From Strigops habroptila (taxonomy: Eukaryota > Chordata > Aves > Psittaciformes > Psittacidae), in contig NC_044278.2 of NCBI RefSeq assembly GCF_004027225.2, positions 95,596,743-95,660,742 on the forward strand: a stretch of 64,000 nt of DNA, given 5' to 3'. Shown here piece by piece: positions 10,515-22,555 of this stretch (its first letter is position 1; each line of letters begins with the position of its first letter). A program made the translations under genes and the position numbers. The notes beneath the pieces were generated by a model. That model had not been told where the DNA came from, made no database searches, and worked only from the letters and a program-made list of their open reading frames with translations.

Positions 10515-10539
10515 TGTTTTGTTTTATTTTATTTTATTT
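10515..10539 (+). repeat. (TTTTR)n pentamer run
   Basis: A short GTTTT/ATTTT pentamer array in a GC-rich setting. It is a simple repeat. Confidence 0.8.
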
Positions 10540-12433
10540 CAAAGAACCCGCAAAATTCCTCCGTGGTGTCACGGAAAGAGCGCGCTGGTAACCGCCGCTT
10601 CAGAGCTCTCCTTACTCACAAGTCCCAGATGCCACAGGCGGGGGAGAAGGCGTTTGTGCTGAGGGTGGGCGAAATAAATAAATAAAAAGATAAAAATCCG
10701 ATACAGCCCGGGAGGAGAGGAGGGGGAAGAAGCGGGGGATGGTGAGAAGGGATTTGGCAGTGCCGGGGCTGACACCGTGCGGCTCCCTTTCCAGCGAAGC
10801 GGGAGCGACTCCGGCGTCCCGCTGGGATGGGAATTGCTTGGGAGTTCCCCGGGAGCCCCGTGGCTTTCCCCGGGCTGCAGCCTTCAGGCTCGGCGGGGCG
10901 GCCCCGGCACCCGCCGCCCCCCGCCCCGGGGGGCGCCGGCGGAGCCAGCCCCCTCCCTGCTGCCCCTGAATCCACAGAATGGGCTCGGAAGGCTGGGTTT
11001 TGGGAAACCTGTGGAAGGAACGGACGTGCTCTGCTCCTCAAAGCGAAGATTTTGGGGCTTTTTTCGATCCTCACTGAGATTTTTTGGACGTTTTTTTTTT
11101 TCCCCCCCCGCTCTGGAAACTTTTTTTGGGGTGTGTTTAGAGCCGCGTAATTTCGTCATTATTTCTTCAAACCCCGTTGTCTATACCCAACATGTCCAAC
11201 CAGGTTGTTAAAGATCGGGATGTGTTTTTTTATTGCTCGTACCAACTGGATCTTTGCAAGGTTTAATGAATCCCGTGCGCCTCATCACGTTTCTTTCGGC
11301 GATGAAAGCCGCTGTGCGGGCAGGCTGCGGGCAGACTGCGGGCAGCTCCGTGCTGCCCGGCGGGGCAGGGCTGGCGGGGCACCATGGCAATGGATGTGGA
11401 AGGATTGTAGCCTTGCAGGATGTTACCAAGCCTAAATCAAAGCCCTGGGACGGTAAGAGCAAAGACCTGGTAGCTGTCCAAGAACAAAATCGTTATTTTT
11501 AATTGAGTAGAGGTTTGGGTTTTTTTTTTTTCCCCTTTCTTTTTCTTTTACTTTCCAGCGTGGCTGGAAAGTGGTTTTGTTCTGTGTAAATTAGTGGAGG
11601 TTTTAAAACCTGCTCGTTATGATCGACTAGCGGGAGGACATACAGCAAATAATGACAGCCTTTAGCGAAATACAGTAACCTGGGTTTGGAGAGCGGTGTC
11701 CCAGCGACGACTTGTGTTTTTTCCCGATTTTTTTTTTTATATATATTTCTTTTAACTTTAATTATTTCAGAGCTTTGGCCAGGATCGGGGGGCGTCATCC
11801 CAGAAATGCCCTGCGCGGAGAGCGCCTGCCGGGCACCGGGGGCCCGGGGATCTCCCTTCTCCTCCCCAGCCACGGATATTAAGTTTCTCTCCCCATTTCG
11901 TTCCCCAGTCCAAAGACTTGGCTTGCTGATAACTAAATCTCAGTATGACGGCTCACTTTCGTGCCACGCTCAACACCCCTCTCAGCCTCTCGATGTCAGG
12001 TTTCTCGGCGCCCCATTTTCGGGCACCCTTTTCTTCGGGGATGTCCTCAAGCCCATGTTTTTATGTGTCCCCCCAACTCCCTCTCCTGCCTCAGTGGCAC
12101 CGGAGTTATCGGTATCGTCTCTTGTCAAACTTCGCGTAGATTTGGGTGTAAATTCAGGTAGTTTGAGCTCTACAGACGATTATGTTATCTTCTTATTTGG
12201 CAGAATTAAATCAAGCAATTTAAAATCCCGTCGTTACAAACACCAAACACAAATCTTCGGCTCGTTGGGTGTCTGCTGGTACTTTTATTTCTCCCGGTAC
12301 ATCAGGAGTTATTTAACATATAGAAATAAGCAAAGAATCACCTCCTTTTAGCAGAAGGTCAAGCGGTGCGATGAAGTAAAGAAGTTCAGAGAGTCGGGAA
12401 GAGTTGGAATATGGCTGAAAAAAGCATCAACAA

Positions 12434-12605
12434 CTTTTTTTTGTGGGTTTTTTTCTTTTTTTCTTTTATTTTTCTTCTTTGATTTATTCTTCTTTTTTCT
12501 TTTCTCTTTTTTTTCTTTTTATTTTTTCCTTTTTTTTTTCCTCCTCCCCCCTTTTTTTTTCTTTTTTGTTTTTTCCCTCCTTTTTTTTCATTTTTTTCCC
12601 CCCAG
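12434..12605 (+). repeat. 170-bp pyrimidine-rich tract ending in an acceptor-like CAG
   Basis: The plus strand is almost entirely T and C, with only scattered purines, and ends in CCCCCCAG at 12605. This is an unusually long polypyrimidine tract. Formally it would make a strong 3' splice acceptor, with a plus-strand exon beginning at 12,606, but the following sequence has no recognisable coding content. Homopurine-homopyrimidine tracts of this length can also form triplex (H-DNA). Confidence 0.7.
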
Positions 12606-13592
12606 ATGTAACTGCCCTTTGGGCTTGAGGGGGCTGCTTCTCTTGGGCTCCTCTCTCCTCCGGGGAAGCCCCCGATCCCCGGTGCTGCTCTCGGGCAGTG
12701 CCGGTGAGGCGGTGGGGGATCCCTGCACTGGAGCCATGCCTACACCCGGCTCTGGGTCAGGCGGAGCGGGACGGGGAGCTGCTGGCAGCCCGCTGCAGAG
12801 CTGTTTCCCAGGCTAGTTCTGGCTTCCGGGAAAATGAGTAGTTACTGGAAAATGTTCAAGTTGCTCGGATGGAAACTTTCCGGTGTGTTGGAAATACGTG
12901 AGGACTGCGGCGGGAATGACAAGAAAAGTAACTTCTGGCTGCCTGGAACGCAAGAGAAGCTTTCAAGACCTGTTGGTGAATGACAGTCATTTTCACGCCG
13001 CTCCGCTGAAACCGAACCGCCTGTATTTGGGGGGATTCCGGCGTTGCCTTCCCCCTCCTCCCCGGGGAGCCCGCCGTGCCCCCCGCCTGGCCTGTGGTGC
13101 GCGGTGCCGCCGATCCGCGCTCTCCGTTGCCCTCACGTTTCCCCGCGGGGCAGCGGGCTCTCCCCATATGCGGCCGGTGTTCGTTTCCTCCTGCTTCCCC
13201 CGTGCCCACTTGCCCGCCCTGGGCCGGGCAGAGGGAGCAGGGCTACCGGGCGCTGTACCGGCACCGCCGCAGCTGCCACCTGCGCTGCGCTTCCCAGCCG
13301 GGGCCGGCACTTCGGCGGGGCCGCGGCTGCTTCCAAGTCATTAGTGCCTCTTCGTTATTATTATTTGTTTTAATTGTTCCTCTGCACCAGCCTCTTATCT
13401 TTTCCTCGCAGACACGGGAGCCAGTGAAGCCAGTGGCGTGCAGGCGGTTGCGGCTCGCAAGATCTAGCGTTTCCCCTCCTCTCCTCTAAACGCTGTAGTT
13501 AAAACGCTGGCGGAGTGGGGGTGATTCTCCTCCAGCTGCTACTGCTGGTCAGTATTTACCACCAGACAGTCATTTATCTCCCGGGCCCAGCT

Positions 13593-13618
13593 TATTTGTT
13601 TGTTTGTTTATTTATTTT
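13593..13618 (+). repeat. TTTG/TTTA tetramer run
   Basis: A short tetranucleotide array in the CpG island, a few units of TTTG followed by TTTA. No further signal. Confidence 0.8.
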
Positions 13619-14027
13619 CCGGGAGGAAAATGCGAAAGAAATTTGTGTCCGGCCATTTTCTACAAACTTGATACCCCGAGCTGCGGATTTGTCCGTGCTC
13701 GGACTTCCATGGTGGAGCTGGAGCGTTGCTGGTGTTTCCCCGCACCCGTAACTCTATGAACACGACAGCTGGGCTGCGAAGCAACCCGAGGGTCCCATCC
13801 GCAGAGCCCCCGGCTCCTTCTCCCGTTTGTGTCGTGGCGACAGTGGCCGTGAGCTGTCCTGGGGGACGATCAACCCTGCCCGTGGCTCTGGAACTGCCAC
13901 CGAGGGGTGCGCCGGACGAGCCCCGCTGTCTTGTGCCGCCTGGCCGGTGTTACACGGGGTCCGGCCTCTCCCGAGGCCACCCGGGGGACGGGCGGGAGGA
14001 AGATGGGTCCCCACGGGGGAGCTGGGG

Positions 14028-14220
14028 CAGTGCTGGGAGTCTGGGACTGTGCTCAAGCAATGCTGGAGCAGTTAGGATAGTGCTGGGGCTGTACTGGCAC
14101 AGTCTGGGACAGTGCTGGGATAACGCTGGAGCGGTTAGGGCAGTGCTGGGACAGTCTGGGGCTGTCCGGAACAGTTAGGATGGTGCTGGGACAGCTGGGG
14201 CAGTCGTGGACAGGCTGGGA
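14028..14220 (+). repeat. Degenerate minisatellite (GTGCTGGGACAGTCTGGG-like)
   Basis: The interval is built from variants of GTGCTGGGACAG, GTCTGGGAC and CTGGAGCAGTTAGG, repeating at roughly 30-45 bp without a fixed period. G-rich CTGGGA-type minisatellites are common in GC-rich avian DNA. It generates spurious long open frames on both strands, which I leave out. It lies near the upper edge of the CpG island. Confidence 0.7.
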
Positions 14221-14860
14221 GAGGTCAGCTCCGGGAGGGTTGAGCAGCCGGGCCGGGCTGGGTCGGGGGGAGGCAGGACATGGAAGGCAGGACAGGCACG
14301 GAGGGGCAGGCAAGGAAAGGGTCAGCTGCCTGCGGCACCTCCGCCGCACCAGAGCCCGGGCCAGGGAGGGTCTGAGCTGCGGTGGCACCCGCTGCCGCGG
14401 CCCCAGCCCCTCCGGGCGGCCGCGGAGGAAGGTCCGTGCGGGAAGGGCCGGCCTGCGGGAGCTGGCACCGAGCTCTCCGCGCACTTCGACCCGGGCTCCT
14501 CACAGCCACCCGCCGCTGCTCCGTACTCCCCGGTAATGCAAGGCTGCCCACTGCCTGTTGGCCGTATCCCGCATATCTTATCTAGCCCAGAGCTTGGAAA
14601 GACGGCAGGTAACATCAACCCCGCCTGGCTCCTCTACAGCTGTACCCGGTGCACCGTGTGGTTTCCTCCCTTATTTCTGGGGGTTTTTCCCCTCCCGGAG
14701 GGCACCCCCGGCGGCTCCCCCAGCTCGGTGGTGACCTGACGTGCTCCTGCTAACAGCCCTCGTTCTGCCTGTTCTCTTGTGGTGGCAGAATCGGGCCCAT
14801 CAGCTGGAAACTAAGGGGAAAAAAACCCCCAAAACCCAACCCAAAACTGCTGTAAACATT

Positions 14861-14932
14861 CCTTTTTTCTTTTTTCTTTTTTCTTTTTTCTTTTTTCTTT
14901 TTTCTTTTTTCTTTTTTCTTTTTTCTTTTTCT
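14861..14932 (+). repeat. (CTTTTTT)10 heptamer microsatellite
   Basis: About ten uninterrupted copies of the heptamer CTTTTTT followed by TTTTTCTC. It marks the end of the CpG-rich block and is a pure homopyrimidine tract on the plus strand. Confidence 0.95.
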
Positions 14933-14939
14933 CTTAATT

Positions 14940-17900
14940 ATTTTTTAAAAGTAGAGTTATGTTTACATCTCAGCTGTGGCCTTTTAGAGCTCCCAAGCAA
15001 GCTGAAAGCTGCTGGAGTACGTTATGTACCCGTGAGTGTGGGACAACAGTTCCAGGGGAATAATTTAGACTTACTATATAGAGTTATATATAATTATACC
15101 AAAGATATCAATACCCGTCTATCGAAATTGAAAATGACTTGCACTCTGAAATGCCAGTGTCTCTGAAAAGACGTTTTCTTCATTACTTTTGCTTAGAGAT
15201 ATTCTTTCTTGGCCATGTGCATTTAGCAGACCAAATTCATTAAAGATGTGTGTTTTGTACAGTCCTGCAGGACAACTTTAATCACCAGTGAAATTCTATT
15301 TGACTTGGCAATGCTACAGTGGGGATTTGACTCATCAAGATGTAAATTAAGAGTAAATAGAGAAAAAATATTTCTCTGCATACATCCGAATGTATATTTC
15401 CTCATTTTAATAGATTAATTAATATTACTTCTTTATCATAAAGTAACAAGTGCCTTTGGGGGAATTCAGGGAAGAGTAACCACGATGATTAGCGTACTAA
15501 AGGGCTAATATATGGATAAACATCTGCACAGATAGAAATGAAAAGAGTTTGGGTAATGAAATGTGTTTGCAGACAGGGAGATTTGCAATGGGCAAACATA
15601 ATAGTAGTGCTCCTGCTGAGGTGCTTGCTCATACTAGCAATGCTCAGTGCTAAAGGACGATCCTAGGTTCCAGCCTAGACTTCAAACTCGTTTTGAGTCA
15701 TTGCTTCAAGGTATGTAAACTCTAGAGAGAAATCAGATTTCAGAAGCTTCACACCCCCAGCCTGTTTTATCACCTCACTCTGCGTGACTTAATGTGCAAC
15801 TGAGTATTTATCACTCTTCTGAGAGTCCAGATTTTCTCATGTATTTTACAGCAAATAGAGGGACTTGATTTGGGACTTTGCATCCTACTTTAGAGGCTAG
15901 GTCCCTGAAGTCTGCATATGGTAGCATCTACCTTACAGGTACTGTACCAGATATGTTTCTTTTTCCTTATATTGCAGTCATTCTTCCTGTAAAGAAACAA
16001 AAAGGTGTGGGGAAAAACATCTAAAGGAGAAGAATGTGTCCTTAGGATCAGCATTTCTTCACTTTAACAGGTATTTTTAAAATTTCTTTTTATCAGCTGT
16101 AACACCCTGTTGTTGTTCGTATGTTGCCTACTTGGCTTATAAGCTTATTTGGATAAGGTAATCTTTGGGGAGTCCAGAAACCATCGAACTCATTACAGCA
16201 ATTCTGTATACTGACTTACAGTGACTATGGAGAATTGTAGCATGCTTATAAAATGTCATAGTCACATCATAGCCATGATGGCTTAAGGATGTAAGCAAGA
16301 CAGATAAAACTATAAAAGTTATATGAAAAGTAAGTCTTGTTAGTTATTAAGAGCATGTCAGTATAAAATGATATACAGAAAGTATTTGCTCATCACAAAA
16401 TAGTTACCTTGTTTTAGTAAATGCAGCATCGCTTTTGCTACAGTTCATGTGACTCAACTATGTGTGACACTAAAAAAACTATAACACAATCAACACATCT
16501 TTGTATAGAGCCTTGCTTTCCACCTGTAACACACAACTGTTTCTAGGACACACTGGCTATCTCTGATACAGCTTTTGGGAAATGGAGAGCAACACCTAAT
16601 TCACTGTCCAGAAGTACACTGGGATAAGAAACTTTGGCGAAGTTTTCCACATGAAACTCTCATCCATCTGAGAACATCCTGAATTACTTGGTGCTTGAGG
16701 AGCTTGGATGGGACCATAGGCTTGGATCCCCAAATGTCATCTGGGGTCCTCGGGTATCTGACTCCTGTTTAAATATTTCTTGTTAGGTAATAGGAGGTAA
16801 GTATCTGAGTAGCTTTAGATTTTGAGCCTCATTTTTTTCTTAGGCATTATATCAAAGATCTGTCATTGCACCTGTAAATGTACCTTTTCTAGAAAGTAAC
16901 CTGGACAATGATATCCTGCTTCTAATGAAGGGATTTCAGCTTTTCTGGTCTAGTGTCCTGCACTGCACTGTTAGGGAAAGCTCCATTTTGTAATTGTCAG
17001 GGGGTGAGAGATTTATAGAAGTAAATCTCTTTGTTCCTGAGAATAGGAGAGAAGCATCAGTCTGTTGAAAGAACCTCCAAGTTTAATCCCATACAGCTTC
17101 ATTTGGAAGGAAAAAGAAGAAATCTCAGAAACATTGGAAGAAAGCGTAGTAGGGTGAAAGTGAAAAAAAGTGGGGTGGGAGGGCATAGCAAGAATGAGAA
17201 GAGGGAAGCATGGGTCTAAGACATATATATATCATATATAAATCAATGTATAACTGGGCAATGTACATAATGCTCTCAAGACTCATACTGTAAATAATAC
17301 GATGATAGAAAGAATTGTAGTTGAGGGATATTCTCACAAGTATGGGTAGGTGGAAGTTTTGTGCCTTTCTTCAGTAGAAACTAGTTTCAGCTGCACTAGA
17401 ACCATTCACTAACACAGTGCCACTTAGAAGGACTTATCTGTGAGGAAGAAATGGCTTTTCATTGTTGTCATAGTTAAAATAGTTACTTTCATTACATTTG
17501 TTCATTTATTTCTAAATGTGGATGGCTACTGCAGGAACAGGTACAGTATATATACTGTAACGTGTCTGACTGACTGGCTTATCTCAACATCCCAGGAAAA
17601 TCAGCTGCATGCCCACCTCACTCCAAGTTTGAGTGAAGAAATGGGCCTCGTGTGGTCTTCTAAAGCTTGACAGATTGTGGGTCAGTCCAGGACTTCCTAT
17701 CAGGCAGGAAACAGTCTGCACAGGGGCCTTCCCATAACAACGAATGCCTTCCCAGACGCTCTCACTGAGGAATTACAATTTATAGTATTCTGCCTGAATG
17801 TGTTTTATCACACAGAAGGCAATTACATGGAAATAGTTTAAAATATGTGGGTTACTGATATCACATGCAGAGACACACTAATTATATGGGCCAATTGAAG

Positions 17901-18555
17901 AAACAAAACAACGCTAATTGGCAGAATAATGTTTTTTAACAGTAGCTCTGAACGTTCTACTGCCAGAATTGCTGCCTTCAAAGAGCTTTCTAGAATACAT
18001 ACATGCACTTGCCACCTTGCTACAAAAGTTGTCTACTGGAAAAGTTTGTGATTGTCTCTACTTTTTCCTTTTGGAGCCCTAGATCTCTGAGGAAGGAAAA
18101 TAAGCATGTCATATGAAAACCCCCTAAAGTTTGTGCTTGATATTTTAACTTCCCTTTGCAAGGCAGCTGCTGCATTTGCACGTGTGGGAATCTGGTGAGC
18201 CATACAATCTTAGGCTGAGGATTTCTATTCACTAGGGATTAGCTGAACTGTTTTCCTAAATCAGTCACCAGATCTGGATTCCAAATTAACAAAGTGGTGC
18301 TGAGCTATAATGTAGACTCTAGGTAGCAGCTGTGCAAATTTATTCAATGAAAGCATTATAAAAGCAAGCTGTCTAACTGCCTTAGCTTTAGTGCAGTGAA
18401 CTCTGAGAACTAGCGGACTTACTGAATTTACAACAAGTAAAAAGCTCAGGTTCATTCAGCTCCAAGGATGCTGAATGAGAAATGCTGGTCATTGCACAAT
18501 TACTCTAAACACAACTACTCAAAACAAAAAGTTTAGAAGATGCAAAATGACTGCA
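14940..18555. other. AT-rich non-coding region, no gene seen
   Basis: No coding exon, RNA gene or clear repeat family is recognised here. It is ordinary AT-rich intergenic or intronic sequence next to the island. Enhancers are possible but not visible by eye. Confidence 0.5.
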
Positions 18556-18559
18556 TTCT

Positions 18560-19940
18560 AGAAAACAGTGTTAGAAGGGACCTCATTGAACCTCTCCCTA
18601 TGCCCTGATGACCCGCTATCCCTCTGTCTTTTCCATTTGTGAAGCTTGTTCCTAAAGACATCCAGGGTGTCCTGGGTTCAGCTGTGACAGTTATTTTTTC
18701 TCCTACCTAGTATCTGGTACAGTGCTGTGTTTTGACTTTAGTCTGAGAACAATGTTGATAACACACCAATGTTTTTAGTTGTTGCTAAGTAGTGCTTACC
18801 CCAATCGAGGACTTTTTCAGTCTCATGCTCTGCCGGTGAGGAGGGGCACAGGAAGCTGGAAGGAAGCAGAGACAGGACACCTGACCCAAACTAGCCAAAG
18901 GGGTATTCCATACCACAGCACGTTATGCCCTGTATATAAACTGGGGGGAGTTACCCGGAAGGGCAGATCGCTGCTCGGGTCAGGCTGGGTATCAGTCGGC
19001 GGGTGTTGTCCAACATTTGTTGGACTGTTCGTATCTCAGCACGTGGGGTTTACATTTTTTCGATTCTCCTCCCCATCCTGCTTGGAGGAGGGAAGTAAGA
19101 GAAGGGTGAGTGAGTGGCTGCATGGTTCTGAGTTGCCAGTTGGGCTTAAACCACAACACAGGGATGCAACCCCTCATGCAATCTATGCCAACGATTAATT
19201 GTCCTTCATGTTGGAAGTCTTGGTGTGTTTTCTGTAGTCACCTATAGACTAAACCATGCCAGTCCTTTTGCTTTTTCATGCTTTTTCGGCCTCTGACAAT
19301 TCTTCTCTCTCTTTTCTGAACTGTGCCCAATTTCTCTTTTGCCATATCTCAAACTAGACTCAGTATTCCAGCTAAGAGTTGGCTGCTGTGGGGGAGCAGA
19401 CAACTCAAGTTTCCTAAAGGCTGTCCCACTCTGGGGTTAGCTTTTTTTGTTTTCCCCCCACTTAATTGCAGCAATGCAGTTCATTATATCCTGGCTGTGC
19501 TTCCCTCCTTTCCACAGGGCTGTTGTCTTACCAATTCTTGCCTAGCCTGTATTTGTGCAGTGTGAAAGTGCAGGACTTTGTATACTGTGTATGTCTTACT
19601 GATTTGGCACCTACTTTTAAGACTATTTCTCCAATTTGTCAAGATAATCTGAATTTCAAACCTATCTTCCAGTGAGCTGGCAGACTCTATTAGCATGGGA
19701 TTATCTGCAGTAATGAATAAGCATAATTTATCTTCTCTCATTCAGGTTTTTAATAGAAATATTGAGAAGCCCTATATTTAGCACAGATTCCTGAGGAATC
19801 CTGGTTTATGCATCCTTTCATTTCAATAACTAACCATTGATAAATGCTTCTAGTGAATGACTTCCCAGCCAGTTTGTACTCATACCATGCTAGTTTCCTC
19901 TAAACTGTGTTTCTCTGTCTTAGGTAGAAGAATAATACAT
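18560..19940 (-). mobile_element. Ancient CR1-like LINE relic, antisense, split by a solo LTR
   Basis: Read on the plus strand, this region follows the order of an ancient reversed CR1 family. It begins with AGAAGGGACCTCATTGAAC (near the element's 3' end) and includes CAATTTGTCAAGATAATCTG (about 19,633). Next come ATTATCTGCAGTAATGA, CCTGAGGAATCCTGG, AACCATTGATAA and CAGCCAGTTTGTACTCA. The last three blocks correspond to the reversed reverse-transcriptase part that is widely conserved in sauropsid CR1 relics. No open frame survives and divergence is high, so insertion is old. The ERVL-like LTR at 18668-19158 interrupts it. The exact ends are approximate. The assignment rests on remembered consensus sequence rather than a search. 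Confidence 0.65.
18668..19158 (+). mobile_element. Solo LTR, ERVL-like, with 5-bp target duplication
   Basis: The 491-bp element starts TGTCCTGGGTTCAGCTG and ends AACCACAACA, so it has the TG...CA ends of a retroviral LTR. It is flanked by the direct repeat CAGGG at 18663-18667 and 19159-19163, a 5-bp target-site duplication as expected for class III (ERVL) elements. A TATA box (TATATAAA) lies at about 18,933, consistent with plus orientation. No internal gag, pol or env sequence is present, so it is the product of recombination between two LTRs. The 5' sequence (TAGTATCTGGTACAGTGCTG and following) resembles an LTR family I associate with many neoavian genomes. The family name is not asserted. 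Confidence 0.88.
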
Positions 19941-22550
19941 GTCAGTATAAAAACCAGTCAAGATATGACACCTCCTGCTTCTCCCATCTGTTATCCTGTT
20001 GCAGAAGAAAACTAGATTAGTATGTCACTACCTAGCCTAGTAATCCAGAAAAGACTGTATACATTTAATTCAAACCTTTATGAGGCCTAGAGCAGCAGTT
20101 CTCAAACTATGACCTCAAGAGAAGGCACTGCCTATGAAGAGAGGCACCAACCTGGCTGAAATCAAACCAGAGAAGTGGGACTCACAAGCTGAAGTACATC
20201 TGTCAGGGTTGATGTGGTGCCATAGTCTGTGCGGTGGGACTGCTAGAGCTATCTGATGTGAGACACTGCCCTAGAGCCTTTTTCCATCCATCTTTTCTAC
20301 AAGTGACTATGGTGTCTTGAGACACCAGTGTTTGAGCCAAGTGACATTCAGATGGCCTTTGTAGCAAAAGAAAAAGAAAACAGTTGGATCTCTGGAACAC
20401 ACCAAGAGAAAAATAAACCATTAAAATATGACTTTCATTTAGATATGTAATGACAATGCACAGAAGCTGTCCTGCAGAGGGACAGGTGAAATACAGTATG
20501 CAGCCAGAGATCTGAAACCTGCAGTCATTAACTTGATCATCCTTACAGGGCTTGCCGAGATGAAACCAGTATTAGGAAAAACTTGATGCACATTAATATA
20601 ATTTATCCTTACAGGTGTACAGCATAGACCATGTCACATCACACCTCTTTATAGTCAGAAGAGAGAAGTAGGCACTTTGAGTCTGTAATTCATCTAGTCT
20701 GTTTTAGAGAGGAGTTGCACCCCATTTGTGTAGAGCATGATCTGACAGGCCAGGTGTAGACATCTGTATTTTATATATCTAATGTTAAGTTATGCGTTTT
20801 TTGCTTTTTGAGTCAGACACATAACAAATCACTTCTGGTCTCTTACTTCTTGTGGAAGGAGGGGCAATATCTCCACACTGGGGATGTACCGTTAATCTAA
20901 ATTTTATGAAAGCTTGATATTGGCAGGGCACCTTTAAAATGTACAATATCTAAATGCCTCTAGTTATAATCCCAAATATAAGCATGATCTTTTAATCTGG
21001 ATAGGTTGCTGCTCTCATAACTGCCATGATTCCTCTTGTTGCCTGGTTAAGAACTGCAGGTTTAGGTGGAGCCCCTCCTAGCCTTGAAAAAGTCTTAAGA
21101 AAGAGGAAGGCTTTAAGGCTTGCGTTAGGGAGTTTGTATTAAGAAACTGCCACTGTCACAGAGCACAAATGACTCCAATCTGTGAGACATGGAAGTTAAT
21201 CTCAATAGTCTTCTAATGCAGATTTACTAAATAGTATTAAACACCTTATTCACTTATTCGGAGCATAAATCCAATATCATATAGTTCACTTCGCTTGGTG
21301 GGTCCAGATTAATTTTCTCAAAGTTCCTTGCCTGGACAAATCCTGAGCATGTCTTTGACCTGATAACAGAACTAAACTGTTTGTGCTACAGTATCTGTGG
21401 ATCTGGATGGTGAGTGTCACTGATAGAGTTCCAGAAGACAGTGCCTACCCTAGAGCGGGTGGCTTCTACATTGCTGCTTGAGAAGTTTCAGAAGCCAAAA
21501 ATGGCATGGGAGTTTTGCTGTAATCTGATAGATCTGATGACCTTGATAATTTATAAGGTCACAAATATGCAAGTCTGGTAGCATGTGTGACTAGTCTTTT
21601 AGGCTTGGCATATAAAACCCCAGTTTGCCAAACATTGATTCTGAAGGGGGTTTTTGCAAGGCACAGAGGAGAGACATTGTATGTATGCAACTCTAGCAGA
21701 CACACCATTTTTGCTAGACTTTTCTCCCAGAGTTCTATGATGAAGGTAGGGATGTCTGTCCCAAAACTGAATTGGGAAATTCAATTAAATTCTAAAACTT
21801 AGTAAGAACTCCTGAGAAATAGTTAACCATGATAATTCATTGCAGAAAGAAGCAAAGGCAGGTGAAGCCCACACAGATGTAAAAGAACACTTGGCTTTAA
21901 AATGTTAATTGCCTGGTTTATACTTCTCCTCCTCTTGAAGGCTCCTTACTTTGCTGGAAGGCGCTGTAGTATTGCCATAGGACCCCACGGAAGTGGTGGG
22001 TATATGCTTGGGCCATCTAGAACAAATTACAAAGTATTTTTTTAAGGTCATTAAAATATAATGCCAGAAAATTGCCTTAATTCAGTGCAAGTGGTCGGCA
22101 CAGTTTCTGAGAAGGTACATGGTTTTAACAGTCACGTTAGAAGATTGCAAAGTTGCAGTTTTCATGGTGAGCCCCCAGCCCATCTGTTTTGAAAAGGTCA
22201 AAGAATGAGATCATACTTCTGGGTCTGCGTTAACATTATTCTGCAGGGAAGTCACTGAAGAAAATGAAAGTGATCTTTACATATGACAGAGATAATACTG
22301 GTGCAGTGTTCTGAGTTTTCTTTGATATCTTTGTTTCAGGGATTTTACAGGCAACTTAAAAAGATACAAAAATACTGCATGAAATTGCATGCACAGTTTT
22401 GTATCACTATTTGCTATATATGTATTATGCTAAGTAATTGATGTGACTGTAAATGTGAGTCTGATTTGTATACATTAAAATAATGAAATTACACAGTATT
22501 TACAGATTCAACAATAATGTAGTTATGCACTTACTTCAATTTGCAAGTAG
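19941..22550. other. Non-coding region, no gene seen
   Basis: No gene, RNA or well-defined mobile element is recognised. Some stretches (for example 20,090-20,160 and 20,640-20,790) have the look of very old repeats, but I cannot assign a family. Confidence 0.45.
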
Positions 22551-22555
22551 TACTC

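Larger units (their letters stand above)
5230..14720. promoter_or_regulatory. Very long CpG-rich promoter/5' region (about 9.5 kb)
   Basis: CpG dinucleotides are dense from about 5,230 to 14,720 and scarce on both sides, judged by eye. The block has poly-C/G runs, GC-box-like GGGCGG or CCGCCC motifs and several CCAAT and CRE-type motifs. It is interrupted by less GC-rich patches, for example around 8,440-8,500, 9,460-9,660 and 10,020-10,200. Islands of this length are typical of genes for developmental transcription factors and their antisense RNAs. No homeobox, zinc-finger, HMG, T-box or nuclear-receptor coding exon is visible on either strand, so the island probably carries 5' non-coding exons and alternative promoters of a gene whose coding exons lie outside the window. 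I looked by eye for the start exons of several families (ZEB, TSHZ, SALL, BCL11, MEIS, ZFPM and others) without success. Confidence 0.8.

Noticed and set aside
11686-12351. 221-codon plus-strand open frame
   Set aside because: It opens at TTG, has no known domain, and crosses T-rich sequence that translates to Phe/Leu runs. Composition explains its length.
5230-14720. Identity as ZEB2 or another named developmental gene
   Set aside because: The layout (long island, divergent signals, desert) fits several such genes, but no diagnostic coding exon was found on either strand, so no symbol is given.
14180-14739. Overlapping 118-177 codon frames
   Set aside because: They derive largely from the G-rich minisatellite and adjacent CpG-rich sequence. 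Frames are open on both strands at the same place, a sign of stop-poor composition.
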